In this document: piece by piece, positions 30,622-43,426 of the stretch
How positions within the stretch are numbered: the stretch's first letter is position 1
Layout of the letters: every line of letters begins with the position of its first letter
Source of the DNA: Zychaea mexicana
Taxonomy: Eukaryota; Mucoromycota; Mucoromycetes; Mucorales; Lichtheimiaceae
Direction: 5' to 3'
Assembly: GCF_025766255.1 (NCBI RefSeq)
Contig: NW_026516811.1
Span: forward strand, 1-64,000
Length of the DNA stretch: 64,000 bases
The notes under the pieces: generated by a model
Seen by the model: only the letters and a program-made list of their open reading frames with translations
The model's database searches: none
What the model was told of the DNA's origin: nothing
Program-made: the position numbers and the translations under genes

Positions 30622-31769
30622 ATGTCTTTAAACAACTCTACTAATGCTGCCGGTCCCATTACCGAAGCTGTGGAATTGCTTGGTGATCCCGATCGTTACT
30701 GCACGGGTTGCAGAAAAACGAAACCGTTTGCCCTTTTTGCCGGTAGAACAAGACCGTACAGGACGTGCATTGTCTGTCGTGACAGACAGACACCGAGAAT
30801 GCCAGTTTCACTCGACTCAATGATCTTCAATGACGAGTTGAGAAACTTTTATCCCTTTGCTGTCCGTAATTCAGTTGGTGATGTCGTTACTGAGGTCTTC
30901 TCTTTTTCGGGCTACATCGTTTACGAGGATGAAATGCGCACTTGGTCAGATCAGCGTATAATCACACGTGTGTTGGAAGCAGTGCAGCTCTGTGACAACT
31001 ACAGATATCATGTAATGAACACTGGCGACCCAGTACTTCATGAAGCCATTTCATTCACCGCAAGATGCGTTCAATCTGTAGATATACAAAATCAGGTAAG
31101 CTAATCAACCGGTCAAAAAGGCATTCAATAAAAAGGAACCGATAGGCAAAGTGTTTGCGTGCAGTTTCGTTGAAATCGGATTAATTTTATATGTTAGATC
31201 CCTGTTCGTGAGCGCCAACGTGTCATCCAACGGATGGAAACATTCAATTGTCAAGGATTTGTGCACAGTGTGATCGATCGGGATCTCGGAGCGATCGAGC
31301 TTACTGTTCGCCATCTATCGCAACATGCAGCCGCTCCAGCTCCACGCCCGGAAGGTGTATCGCGTGAGGTGCGTGACTTCATTGCAGCACGTGCAATGAC
31401 TCGTTCAACGCCAGATATTCATAAAGATAATCATCGATGAATGGGACTATCATGCGGCGACGGCGGCACAGGTGTATTACTGGTGGGGCGAGACGTTCCG
31501 TACGCGGTATATGCTACACGATAACCAGTTTGTTTCCTCCCGGCTCTTGGTACAGCAGTATATGAATCAAGGATATACGGAGGTAAGTAGATCAATACAG
31601 GAAACAGAATTCACCTTCTGTAGACCTGTTTTTGCTTAGAGCATCCCAGCGGTACTTTGAATCCCACTTGCTAAATTTATTGGATTCCGAACTTTCTAAT
31701 TTCCTAAAGTTGCCTCTTTTTTCTCTTCAACAAAAGTCATCTATTTACAGTGCTCAATACTCGCAAAAT

Positions 31770-33419
31770 AAACGAAATATTTGCTGAAGAGGAAGAGTTT
31801 AATTCACTCTGGGAATGCAATCGCAAACGCTGGAAGCAAACTCAAGACGAAGAAGAAAGCAATATTTTGGAATTACGTGGTTCTGTTCCTGGACGGCGCC
31901 TATATTGATCGCGATCGTGTGCAGGGTCATGCACAACTCATGAAGGACTATTTCACTGAAAACCCTGTTTACCCAGAAAAGAAGTTTCGACGGCGTTTCC
32001 GAATGAGTCGTGATCTTTTCTTACAATCGTCAATGCAGTAGAGGCTCACGATGACTTCTTCAAGCAAAAGCTCGACGCGGCACGCAAACCTGGGTTCTCG
32101 CCCATCCAAAAAGTAACGGCTGTCATAAGACAATTAGCGTACGGGACAACTGCGGATGCGTCCGACGAATATCTTCGCATGGGTGAAAGTACCGCATTCG
32201 AATGCCTCAAGTTCTTTTGCAGAGACGTTATTGAGCTGTTTGAAGGAAGCAACAGATGTCGAGAGACTGTTGCAGGAAAACAAGGAACGCGGATTTTCTG
32301 GCATGCTCGGATCACTTGACTGCATGCACTGGGAATGGAAGAATTGTCCTACAGCATGGGCTGGACAGTACACCGGCAAAGAAAAAGCACCCACAGTGAT
32401 TCTCGAAGCTGTTGCATCGTACGATCTGTGGATATGGCACGCGTTTTTCGGCTGTCCTGGAGCCCTGAATGACATCAACGTGATCAACAGATCACCCCTC
32501 TTTGAGGAGCTTGCCGAAGGACGTGCCCCGGCGGTCAACGTCAGTAATAAAGGCAACGAGTGCCATATGGGATATTATCCTGCTGACGGTATATATTCAA
32601 AATGGACAACATTGGTGCAAACGATCTCGCGGCCATTAGGCAAAAAGCAAAAGCTAGTTAAGAACGGTGAACTTGCCAACCATATATTGAGTCTAATGTC
32701 AAATTATATAGTTATTTGCCAAAAAGCAAGAAGCGGCAAGAAAAGGATGTGGAGCGTGCTTTCGGTCACCCGCGAACAAATAAAAAGAATCGATAACAAG
32801 ATTCACAACGGCCGCTCCATTCATGGTGAAGTTACGAGACTCATTGCTTTAGCCTCCTCGAATGAGAACCTGAGTCAAATGTTTGTCGGTAAAGTATAGA
32901 TACACGTCTCCCATCTGTTTCTGATCTATTGACCTTATGATGACTAACATTGTTTACCGTCTGTATATGTTATATACATAAATAGGTTGGGCACCTTACA
33001 TGTAATATCCAATAAAGTAAAATTGTAAATATAATATGCTCCTAGCATATACATGTATATACATAACTCCTCTATTATCAGAAAAGTGATTCCATAGCAT
33101 ATCTAATAAACAAACCACCTAATTACAATTGCCTGGGGTACTACAAAGCCGCTTTAGTATCGTCAAAGATGCTGCCCGCTTGAGGAGCATTGAAGATCTT
33201 AAAGATGTCATGCGAGCTTGCATCATATTGCATAATATGATCGTTGAGGATGAACGTGATGAGGAGGAAATGCGGCGTGCCTGTAGACGAAACAACAACT
33301 CGTCTTCTACGGTGATCGGATCGCAACTGACTACCTTAATTGTAAGAGACTACATTGGTTGTTATCAAGAGATCCAAGATTCTCGTTTACATACGCAGTT
33401 GAAGGAGGATCGTATTTGA
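31770..33419 (+). pseudogene. Harbinger 2 transposase, broken, with foreign insert
   Basis: The order matches Harbinger 1: VPGRRLYIDRDRVQGHAQLM, LMKDYFTENPVYPEKKFRRR, KVTAVIRQLAYGTTADASDE, GMLGSLDCMHWEWKNCP (Asp), FFGCPGALNDINVINRS (Asp), then FAKKQEAARK and the ERAFG motif near 32735-32765. There the homology is cut by about 370 bp of unrelated sequence, and it resumes at 33135 with VLQSRFSIVKDAARL and ACIILHNMIVEDERDEEEM. Frameshifts lie near 31880, 32030, 32240 and 32745. Compared with Harbinger 1, the codon at the first stop there is CAG here (GQYTGKEKAPT). Confidence 0.88.
32766..33134 (+). pseudogene. Last two exons of a PIKK kinase gene (ATR/Mec1-like FATC end) inside Harbinger 2
   Basis: The inserted segment reads REQIKRIDNKIHNGRSIHGE, VTRLIALASSNENLSQMFV, then a GT-AG intron at 32889-32985, then GWAPYM and a TAA stop at 33003-33005. 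A regulatory FATC tail of this form, ending Gly-Trp-x-Pro-Tyr-Met, resembles the ATR/Mec1/Rad3 kinases; TOR and ATM end differently. An AATAAA lies at 33011 and about 120 bp of likely 3' UTR follows. The intron shows it came from genomic DNA or unspliced RNA. The fragment sits between the ERAFG and VLQSRF segments of the Harbinger transposase. Only the extreme C-terminus is present, so no kinase can be made. Confidence 0.8.
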
Positions 33420-33479
33420 ACACTTATGGCAGCGCCACGGGGAAGAAGATTAATACACATTTCATTTCATTGCTTCGTT

Positions 33480-34450
33480 GTTTGGATATAACGTAATTTA
33501 TTAGTTTTCTCCTTCTTCTCCTTCTTCTTCTTGTCTTTCTTCTTCCTCTTCTCCTCCATTCTCGCCTTGCATGCCATTGATGCCTTGATTGCCAAGGATT
33601 CTGTCTTGGATCTCCCCGATCATTATCTCGAAGCACTTGCGTGATTCTTCAGCCAACATGCGATCTATCTTGAGCGCCTCTTCTAGCTTGCGCTTACGCG
33701 CATCATGCTCCTTCTCCTGCTACACTCTCGCAGGGCGACTGCCAGTGCTCTTTTCGTCGCCAAGAGCCGTCCAGATCAACGGCAACTGCTTTGCCCTTGC
33801 CCTTGCCCTTGCCACTTAGCTTCTTGCTATCGGCATTTCCCTTCTTGTTCAAGACATTTTGCCATTTTGGGTGATCCTTCAAAATCATCCAACACTTTTC
33901 CTTTGTGAAGGTTTTACGCTCAGTGATCTTATAAGCTTCCTTCGCATCCAGAAGCTTTACACCTTTTAGTTTCATGTACAACCGAGCAGATATTATTGGC
34001 CGTTGCTAACTTTTACACGTAGGAAATTCCTTTTTAAAGTCGTTGTCTCCACTGCGGTTTTCAAATTTACTCATGTACCCACAGAATTTGGAGACGTCTT
34101 TCTGGATGTTCGAAAACAAGCGACTGCATACCACCAACATTGCGCTCAGTAGAAACTGGCTGATTGGCGGTGTAGTCTTCGTAAACATCAATCCGGAAAT
34201 CGTCATACGTCTGGTATCTGCCGTTCCGAGATTCTAATCCAAGATGTGCAAAGCTGCTCATCTTCTGGATCAGTCCAGTTGGGCTCGTGGTTCTTAGGTC
34301 GGGAACGCGATGGAGGAGCAGTTGAAGAAGATGCTTCTCCCCAGAAGCAGTAGCCGAAATTGGCTCCATGCTGGTAGGGGAAGGAGTAGGGGAAAAAGAA
34401 TATTAATAGAGGCATCAGATGCTTCGTCGAAACGCGTGTTGGAATCCATG
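33480..34450 (-). pseudogene. Harbinger 2 accessory Myb/SANT-like protein, frameshifted
   Basis: On the minus strand from about 34450, the pieces read NHEPNWTDPEDEQLCTSWIR (trihelix Trp region), then DDFRIDVYEDYTANQ, then LFSNIQKDVSKFCGYMSKFE. After an intron near 33985-34025 comes YMKLKGVKLLDAKEAYKITE and KEKCWMILKDHPKWQNVL. The tail EESRKCFEIMIGEIQD ends in a Glu-rich run near 33510. Frameshifts lie near 34240, 34100 and 33770. Position, strand and fold match the Harbinger 1 partner gene. Confidence 0.8.
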
Positions 34451-34555
34451 TTGCGAAATAAATGTAACAATTTCTTTTTACTTTGGATCGTCTGGCCAAA
34501 TTTAGCCAGGAAATAATTTTTTCTGTATGAAAGATGTTTATTTAAATTAGGGGCT

Positions 34556-37500
34556 CTATGCCCTAATATTATTGGTGGAGTCAACATTAACAGGTGATGA
34601 TAGAAATGTGTATCGAGCTAATAGGGAGATAAGATGGTTCATGGCTATAGTGTGGTTCCAAGGTGTCTGATCTAAGACAGAATGCCAGTGTATGGCCCAA
34701 GTCGTTTGGAATATTAGTCCTATTTTTGCCATGTTGCGCGCACAGAAGCTGTCGGCGGAAGTAAAACGCATGTGAAGAGTATCCCATATATTGTCCAAAG
34801 TAACCGAAGGTGGGGCGTGTATGGTCCGCAACGCATCAAGCCAAAAGGTTGTCTTCAATGGACAATCCAAAGCAAAGTGTCGGAGCGACTCGGGCTCGAG
34901 TTCGCATAATGGGCAAGTGGTGGTCGGATGCTTTGCCACGAAGATACGGTGCAGGTGTTTCTTATTGGAGAGTCGATTGATCAGGCAGCAGGCGCCACCA
35001 GGCAGTGCGGCAGCCCTGTGGTAAGCGCGAGCGCCAGAAAAGGCGCCAATCCGGTGGTTGTAGAGCGGTAATAATTGCCGTGGAAGAGGATGAAGCGACT
35101 GCCTGTGTATGCCAGTGGCGGCTTAAGCAGCCGGGGCCGATATGTAGGATAAAAATCGGTCGAGGGAGGCGTGCGTTTGGCGGTGGGTGTGAGGACGAAG
35201 GTGTTGTGGGGGTAATGACCAGTGGGTCAAGTTCATACAACTGGAGGCATACCGTGGATCAGACTGCGAATGAAGAGCACGTTCGATCGTTGGATGTAGC
35301 TGCCACTGTCCTTGGAGTACCTGGGTGAGAGCGGTGGTGATAGCGATCGGCTGGCGGGGACGACGGGCGAGATGAAGCTGGCGATCGGTGGGAGACCACT
35401 GATAAGCATCAGACACCAGGTGTTTAAAAGATAATTTGGCGAATGCCGGGTCGGAAGTGGTGGGTGACAGGACGCTACAAAGGGGCAGGTCCATGACGGC
35501 CGAAATAGGGGTGTTGGTAGGAATTGTGAACGAGGGGAGCTTGTCGAGTAAGTCAAGAAGATGAACGAGATTAGGCGAGGGAGAGCATAAGCGTTTGAGC
35601 TGAGAGTGACACACGAGCATGGTGTATGGCGATGGCTGCCCGGTATATAGTTGTAGGAGCTGCTGTATGAATGATGCAATGAAGGTACGTTTTGTCGAGT
35701 TCGTGCTGCTGGTAAACAAACGTTGTATATATACGAGGTGTAGAGCTGCATATTGGGTGTGTAGATCGACAATGCCGAGGCCACCTTCAATCCTCGGTGC
35801 ACATGCATGGCTCCATTTCGGATATGGAAAAAAGGACAAAACGTATTTACGTACTAGTGTTGTACATTTGCGTAACCAAGCTTTAGGCACTATGCAGACC
35901 CGCAGCACATGCTACAGACGAGATAATAGTAGTGAGTTAGCTATCATGAATTTGCCCAATATCGATAGTCGTCGTTGGCTGAGAAGGCGGATCTGATTCT
36001 CAATTTTGCTGTAGAGGTGGTCCAGAAAATCCATCAGTTGAGTGTCAGTGCTGTAGAGAGGATAGCCCAGGTATGTGACAGCAGTAGGGGACGTTTGATC
36101 GTGCCATCAGACTCCAGCTGGTTGCAGGGTCGTATGCCAGGTAGCGTGACTACGACCCGAGAGAGAGAATACTTCGGTTTTTTGTAGGTTGATCCAGCCA
36201 TTAGATGCTTGTCCATAAGCCTCCAAGTGGGACATAAGGCGCTGCCATTTGGCTGGGTTGTTCAAGAAGACTAGCAAGTCGTCCACGTAAGCCATAAGTT
36301 TGATGGGAGGACCAGAGCATGAGGGCGGCTGTTGATGGAAATGGGCGCGACGGTTCCATCTAGGTTCGGTTAGAGGGGCCAAGAATGATTCAGGTAGAAG
36401 GGGGTCGGAAAGCAGGGTACGTAAAAAGGGTTCAAAGGCAATATGATATTAAAAAGAAAAGGAGAAAGTGGATCATCTTGGCGCAGACCTCAGTGTTGAT
36501 GGACTAGCTCAGTGAGCCAGCCATTAACGGAAATAGAAATAGAAGTGGAAAAGAATAAAGATAAAATAGAAGAGGTGAAAGAAGGGGGCAAACCAAAACT
36601 TGCCATTGCCTGCTGTAGGTACTCCAGGTGTATGCGGTCGTATGCTTTTTCTTGGTCCAATAGGACCCCAACTGACGGGTTGTCAGGCGCCACCTGGCGC
36701 GCATGATTCATGATGTTTTGTACCACCCATCCGTTATCAGATATCAATCTCTTCGCTAAAAAAGCCAGTTTGGTGTTCGTTGATAAGTTGAGCCATCAGT
36801 GGTTGCAAGCGATTGGCCATCATCTTCGTAAACAACGTGGCATCCATGTTGATCAGCGACAGAGGGCGCCAGTTTGGTAGCAGTTGGGGATCACCTTTTT
36901 TGAACAGTAGGACCATCTTAGTTCCCAGCCAAGATTGTGGAAACTGGCCTTCTTGTAGTGCTTGGTTCAAGACTAATAGTAGCAAGGACATAACACTAGG
37001 TTTTTCCTTTAGATGATGGTAGACTTCGAAGGGAATACCATCCAAGCCGGGGCTCTTTCCTAGGGGTGTGCTCGAGCGTCGAAAGCAACTCAGCCAGGGT
37101 GAAGGGCGTAGTGAGACGCGTACGTTGTACGTTAGAAAGTACTGCTGAGGACGGAACATTGCACAACAGTCTAGTGATGGCGGATTGTTCAACGCGATCG
37201 GGCGTGAATAGCCTTGTGTAGAAGTCGTGCGTCATTCGGAGGATGCTTTCTTTATCAGATGCCTGAGCACCACTGGTTCGATCACAAAGTTGCATGATGG
37301 TAGTTGCTGTTTGACGAGTGCGAAGTACCCAGTAAAAATACTTGTTATTACGCTCACCATGCTCATGCCAGCGAGTGGCGGTGCGCAGTAACAACTGACG
37401 AGTCTGTTGCTCCTAGAGTTCAGCAATCTCTTGTTCAACGGGGGCAGTAAAGAAGGCAGCGCTTGGAGATCCCGTCATTGGCGCTGTAGTTGCTGCAATC

Positions 37501-38500
37501 GTTGTTTGATGGTACGGCTATGTTTGCAGCTGAACTGAAGGGCATTTTCCTTTCAAGACCCTTTTGAAGTGATCCCACTGATCGTGCACAGGAAGAGAGG
37601 AGTTCGACAGCTGAGATAGCATGAGATCAACTGTCGTGTTTAAGAGCGAGCAGAAGGTTGCCTGATCGAGAAGGAGGGGTTGAATCTCCAGGTCCCAGGC
37701 CCACAGGTTATTTGGTCTAAACGTAGGTCGGCAATCAGCATGTCATGGTCCAGCGGTGTGACAGCATTAGTTGATCGCTGCTAACAACACGGTGTTGAAG
37801 AGGCCAGGCCGCAAAAATATAGTCGATGGTGGTTCTCATAGTCCCCTATGTAAACGTAGGTGCAGTGGACTGTGGCAACAGTGTGTCACTATCGTCGAAG
37901 TAAAGACAGTTCACACAGTTATCGCGATGAAATTGACCCCACGGGTGGAGAGGAGCTGGTAACTGGCGCGCCAGATGTAAGTTGAAGTCGCCCACTATGA
38001 CACTAGTCTCAGAAAACTCTGTGAAGCAAGGCAAGGCAAGAAGGGAAGAGAAAAACTCTGAGATTCCGCCGGGGCATAAACCACCACTACACGAAACAGA
38101 GCCCCTTGTGACATACAAATATCAGAAATAATACAACATTGACCAGTTGTCACATAGGTATTAGATAAGGTATAAGAAGGGTTGAGGCAAACTAGGCCAC
38201 AATATTTTGTAAAGCAAGAAGAGGAACGGGGAAATAAACGGGTAAGAAGAGTTTGATCAGTGTCAGATAGTGTATTTGAATGTGTGTGTGATACTTCCTG
38301 GAGTGCAAGTATATCGACGTCGAGATGTTTAGATCGTAGGTGTGCGATGAATTCGGATTGCGCAGATTGGTTAGCCCCCTTTAAAACGCTGCGCCTGTTC
38401 AAGGAGGCAATTCGAGCATGGTTTTTATCATTATTCTGAACGCAGAATACCACCACTGTAGGGTGGCGGCGACGCAGAACCGGAATCCATGGAAGTCTGG
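34556..38500 (-). pseudogene. LINE ORF2: AP endonuclease, reverse transcriptase, CCHC zinc finger
   Basis: From the 5' side: an APE domain with ARIASLNRRSVLKG (about 38390), LDVDILALQEV, ETSVIVGDFNLHL (about 37990) and TIDYIFA (about 37820). The RT has GKSPGLDGIPFEVYHHLK (about 37040), WRPLSLINMDATLFTKMMAN, GVLLDQEKAYDRI (about 36670) and the active site KLMAYVDDLLVFL (about 36290). GLRQDDPLSPFLF has Asp where Gly is conserved. The C-terminus has CPLCELEPESLRHFALDCP (about 34900) and a stop at 34556. Several stops and frameshifts, including between endonuclease and RT at 37300-37800, make the copy inactive. Confidence 0.88.
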
Positions 38501-38834
38501 TGCGAGCTAGTGTGGGCCTGGAGTTGCTGTGGATGCGCTGATGTCTTTTGTTTCTTTGCTGTTGGATGGTCGTTGGGCTGGTCATCCTGCTCTTTTTGTC
38601 CTGCTTTTGTCATAGGATGATCCTTGCTTGGTGTGGGCGACTCAGAGGTGTTGCCAACCTGTTCTTCCTGAGAAGAGAAGAGAGCCTAGGTGTCAATGGA
38701 GTCGTGGTCGACAGTTGTTTTGGAGGCTACGTGTTGTGGTCTAGTGTTGTCGTGTTCTTGTGGCTCTGGGGTCGGTGGGGTTGCTGGTGGTATGTCAAAA
38801 GGAGTCCAAAAGCTCCGCCTCAGTTTGTTTCTGT

Positions 38835-39063
38835 CACCCCAGACCCAAATTATTTGCCCATATTCGGACGCCATATGGGCCTCTACAAGCTCTACGGAAC
38901 ATACCCTGTGGCCTCTGCGGTGTTACGCCGTGCACACCGTAGAAATTATAGTATGCTCAGCCTACCATAGCACCAGCTTTCTCCCTTCTTTTTCTCAGAA
39001 TAATTCTCACTACATTGCGTCCTCCATTTCGAAAATGAGCAACCAGGAACCCCAACCAGAGCA
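38835..39063 (+). repeat. Left 229-bp terminal inverted repeat of the KDZ element
   Basis: It matches the complement of 44573-44801 with a handful of substitutions. It includes a short plus-strand start, MSNQEPQPE at 39034, identical to the start of the accessory gene at the other end, but here the frame stops after 24 codons. Confidence 0.92.
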
Positions 39064-39287
39064 TCTTTTTCTGGTAGCTTACAGTATTATAAATATATAT
39101 CTGATTTAAATTATGAGGATTAACGCTCAACGCAGTATTGAGAAAATAAGTAACAGAATAGGTGCTTATTACACATAATAAAAATCATATTCGCATAACA
39201 GGTCTAATAACATACAATGTATAAGTAAGCATAATAAGGATTATAAAAGAGCTCTTGATTTACAACGGCGTATATACATTGCTGGCT

Positions 39288-42200
39288 CTATAGTGTCTCT
39301 TCTGAAAGTACTGCATCTGGCAGAGAAATATCTTCGTCAGGCATAGTATAATCTACTGGCGGCATATACTCGTACATCAGCTCGTCATGTTACTTCTCAA
39401 TATCCTCATATGTCTCAGCATGGACAAAGTAAACGTCTTCGTCATATTCATCGTCCGCATCGTCACCGTATTGTTCGTCGTTGTCGATCTGTGAAATTTC
39501 ACCAACAGTACGCGGTTTGCTGCTTCTGATATTACATTGGAGACGTTCAGCTTGTTCCAAAAGATCACCAAGAATAGCTTGCCACCCATCGTCATGCGTC
39601 GCCTCTATGGCATCTTGAATGGCGCTATAACGTGCTGCAGCGTATGCTTCCAGATTCTTTTCTTCGTCCTAAGTGGAAAGTTGAGATCACAGTATGGAGT
39701 TTCAATGAAGTACCATAACACTAACCTCGATCATCATCAGCTCTTCCTCGGCGCGCTTAATGTTCATAATCTCTCTGAGAACGTCGACGTCGTTGCTTTC
39801 TGCTATATGGTGCTGTTCCCAAAATCATGTCTCTATATGACAGACATCCTCCCACTGGACTTCAGGCTCCAACAACAGATGGCAAGCAGCATTGTATAGC
39901 TTCAATTGCTTTTCAGCTGCAGTGCTTCGTTTCTTGATTGCGCTTCTAACTTTCGTGCTTACTCTTTCGCCTGTTTCATAATTAATTAATTATATCCATC
40001 AGCAGCGCTTTCTCATTTTTACACTTCAAAAAACAGATATACAATACCTATTTTGCCCTCTCGATTACGCAGCTGATCATACATCATCTTACGCGAGATT
40101 ATATGTGATTTTAGTTTATACAGGCTATCTTCCTTTTCTCGCTTTGCTTTTGCTTCTTTTGCGCTTGCGTATTCTGTGCTATTTATCTGCCATCTTCGTT
40201 CAGGCTTTAGCACCCTTTCAATTCTGGTAACATTGTCTTCAGCGATCTCGAGCTTTCTTGAGACCTTTCGAAGCAATCTAAATTTCTCGTCTATTGATGA
40301 TAACAATAGCTTAATACGCATAAACGAAAGGGAGTGAAAATCGTTATACATACCTGCTTCCGCCATAGTCATATTGGCACATTTATCTGGATCTTGAAGC
40401 TCCCTCGATAAAGTAATGCGCTCCGCTCTAATGATGTTTTCCGAATGGATTAGTTGTCTAAGTATTTTACAGCACTCTACAAAAACACTTTGTAAACTCA
40501 CTCAACCGCGTAAAAATGTTCTAGTTCTTCATAATACTGTATTTTTACTGATAGAGATTTGACACCAGTGAATATAGTACGATCTTTCCATTCTTCTTCG
40601 AATCTGAGCTCATCTATCTTCCCGTCCTCGTTCCACCACCAGCATGGCGTACCGCCGGAAGCTACAAGGGTAGCTCTGTGTCGCAAGTATGCAGACGCTT
40701 GTTTGATGATTGCCTTTGCCCTTTTCGTCCGTTTTTTAAGCGCGTAACCTATCGGTACTATTATGAGTATCACGCAATCATTTATAACTTCATTTAAAAT
40801 CATGCATACACATATTGATTATAGTCTTGGCTTTCGAATGACCAATCGCATGCTGTAAAACGAACAGACGTCTCTTGGCGCTCATTTGTCTAGTCATTGA
40901 GACAAATCCTCCAAGGTAGGACCAAAGACGCTCAAGTCCTTCTCCATCTGTCAGTCCAAAGCCGCTTATGAATCGTGGATGATAATCGACCTGGCAAGAC
41001 ATTGAATGGGCGTATGCATGGAAAACGGAGACGGCCATCTGTGATCCAGCTTGAGCAAAATTGGGAAATGCTTGCTAATGGTGCATAAGTAATTAAAGAT
41101 CAATTTGTTTACCGGATGCGATGATATTCTTAGACACGGCAAAATACCTTAAATGATGGTCCAAAGCGACAACCAAGATCATACAAAATATTGACATCTT
41201 TGTATCCCTTAGTGGCAACAGCAAGCACAGATAGAGCATATTTGTACCTATACAAAGCTCAACATGTAAGTGCATATTATACGCTAGGGATTATAGACTG
41301 CATGCATGTAAAAAGCATTAAAATTACTTTTCACCAGAAGCAAAGATATTCGTAAACTGAAGTGGGACATTGTGTCTGCCGCATACACAGCCTACTATTC
41401 CACTTTCATAGAACTTCTCGACAGCAGCAGAAACGGACGTAACAGCTTTGAGCTCACTCTCGCAACGCTTATTGACGGCATTGATGACTTCATGCTTTTC
41501 GTAAACGTCATGCATGTTATCAGCCGAGAAAAACGTCGCTGCTTCAGCTTTTTTTGTGTCATTTGCATGTGCTTTGCGTCGTCGCAATTGCATGTTGCCA
41601 TCGACTGCGACGAACAGTTTTCCTTCCTGTGTAAATTGTATATTGAGTCATTAGCTCATCAAAATATCATGACAGCACTGAATTATAAAACGAGAAGGAG
41701 ACCTTGGGACAAGCCGGACACGCATCTCGCTCCATTGGAGTAATATTGCTGAACTCGTTAACCATTTCATCCGTCACTTTTTCTTTCAGCTCCATGTATG
41801 CTGTATGTGCATTTCCTAAAGTCTTTCGAATTCTATCAGGATTCTTTATTCCATAAAATTCAAATGTATATATAATACATTAGAATAACTGTTATGATAA
41901 GTGATTTCGCTCCATTGTGTTATCATCTGATTATTCTATTAGCAGTAACAGTACCTCAAACTTGTGCACATAAGAGCAAGCATTTCCAAAGGCTTGTGCT
42001 GCTAAATGACCTTCAGCCAAAAGCGCGTAATAGAAATCAAGCAATGGGAGATGAAATGCTGTCCTCGGCGAGGCGGGAGATGACGGAAACAAGTGATGGT
42101 AAAGCAGGGTTGAGGCGTCTGATTTACATTCACAGAATGGTATTTTATAACTTTTAATGCCTGTTTCGTATGTTTTGGACGGCATTTATAGGAATGTTTT

Positions 42201-42790
42201 AGCAGTTGTCCATATCACAGTATGTTTGGTAATTATTAATGCAACGTAATGCGTTACCGGTAATGAAAACGCAAAGGATCTCCCGTTCCTTTGTTTTATC
42301 GCATGTAGTGCAGCGCGCGTCGAAAAAACGGAGTCGTATCGGCCAGACTATAGTCGCTACTTTCCCTGCACTTTACATAGTCTTTCGGTAGCACCTTAAA
42401 GACCTCGGACCAGTTTTCATCAAGAGCTTCCAATCTCCTTTTATGTTTTTCGATGTCATGGTCATTCAGACGAAACACTGTCAAGCCTTCATTAAAAGCG
42501 CTACCAGGACCGTCACCATAGTCGAGATCATCGGTTTCTCCGTGATCTTCGCGTTACAAAGTATATGTTATATTAAGCAAAGATTTAGTGTGCTTACATG
42601 CGAATCAGTTACCTAATTGATCATGCTGTGAATTTTGACGCGTATCTCTTATAGTGGGAGCAGAAGCTACAACTGCATCGTCACCAGCATACACTTTGCG
42701 GCTTTTCGTTCTCGTTCTCCCATCGCTCAACATCGTGGATTCCACTAGGTCCATGGCGTCGTCTTCGTTGAACCGATCGTTAAAACTCAT
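39288..42790 (-). pseudogene. KDZ transposase, many short exons, at least one in-frame stop
   Basis: The start is at 42790 (MSFNDRFNEDDAMDLVE). A cysteine-cluster region typical of KDZ proteins contains FCECKSDASTLLYHHLFPSS (about 42140) and ACPACPK (about 41710). The catalytic domain has LFVAVDGNMQLRRR (about 41600), CVCGRHNVPLQF (about 41370), VNILYDLGCRFGPSFK (about 41190) and VFHAYAHSMSCQVDYHPRFI with GFGLTDGEGLERLWSYLGG (about 40900-41030). Helical, charged exons follow at 40803-40498 and 40501-40030. An acidic tail ends at 39288. A TAA at 39390-39392 stands where CAA fits. At least seven introns are inferred from breaks with GT/AG. The family is used by fungi and some animals. Confidence 0.88.
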
Positions 42791-43426
42791 GATCTAGTGC
42801 TAATAAGATGGTGCGGTCTGTTGTTTGTTACGTTGTAGCTAAGAACCTTCAAAAGATAATTTTTCATCTCAGTTCTCTATATTTATATTGCAACACATAT
42901 TAAGTTGATCACTTCTGTTTATTGCTCAGTAAACGTGCAACTTGACAAAAAAGTACCACGCGCTTGAGGAAAGCTTTTTTTCCTGTAATTTTTTATGACG
43001 ATCCCCTAATCCACAATTTATTTTGTACACAGAAGTACGTTATGTAATAGGGTAAAAATGCTCGGATGCTAGGAACTGTTTCAAATTTCCTTGCTTTCTA
43101 AAAGTATTACTGTGGACATTCCAAATTGCATGAAGAAAGCCTCCTAATAATTTCATCATTCTCGCTCCACCTCTACCCATCTACCACCACACCGTCTAAC
43201 TCTTTTTGTTCTATGCGGTTTTTTTCAGTTATGGCCTCATATTCTTTGTATATGTATAGTATCCTTGCTTGTCAAGGAACGACCACATGTCCCCTAGCGC
43301 AGATCACTCTGTCTTACACAGTAAAATCATGATCTGTAATTTAATAAATGAACTAACATACCTATTGGATGCTAATATGTCTCTTTTATCAATAGCAACT
43401 TTTTAAAATGTGCTAAACCATTTAAT

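Noticed and set aside
35005..35328. Plus-strand frames across the LINE ORF2 C-terminal part
   Set aside because: They are antisense shadows of the minus-strand LINE protein, which shows continuous RT C-terminal homology.
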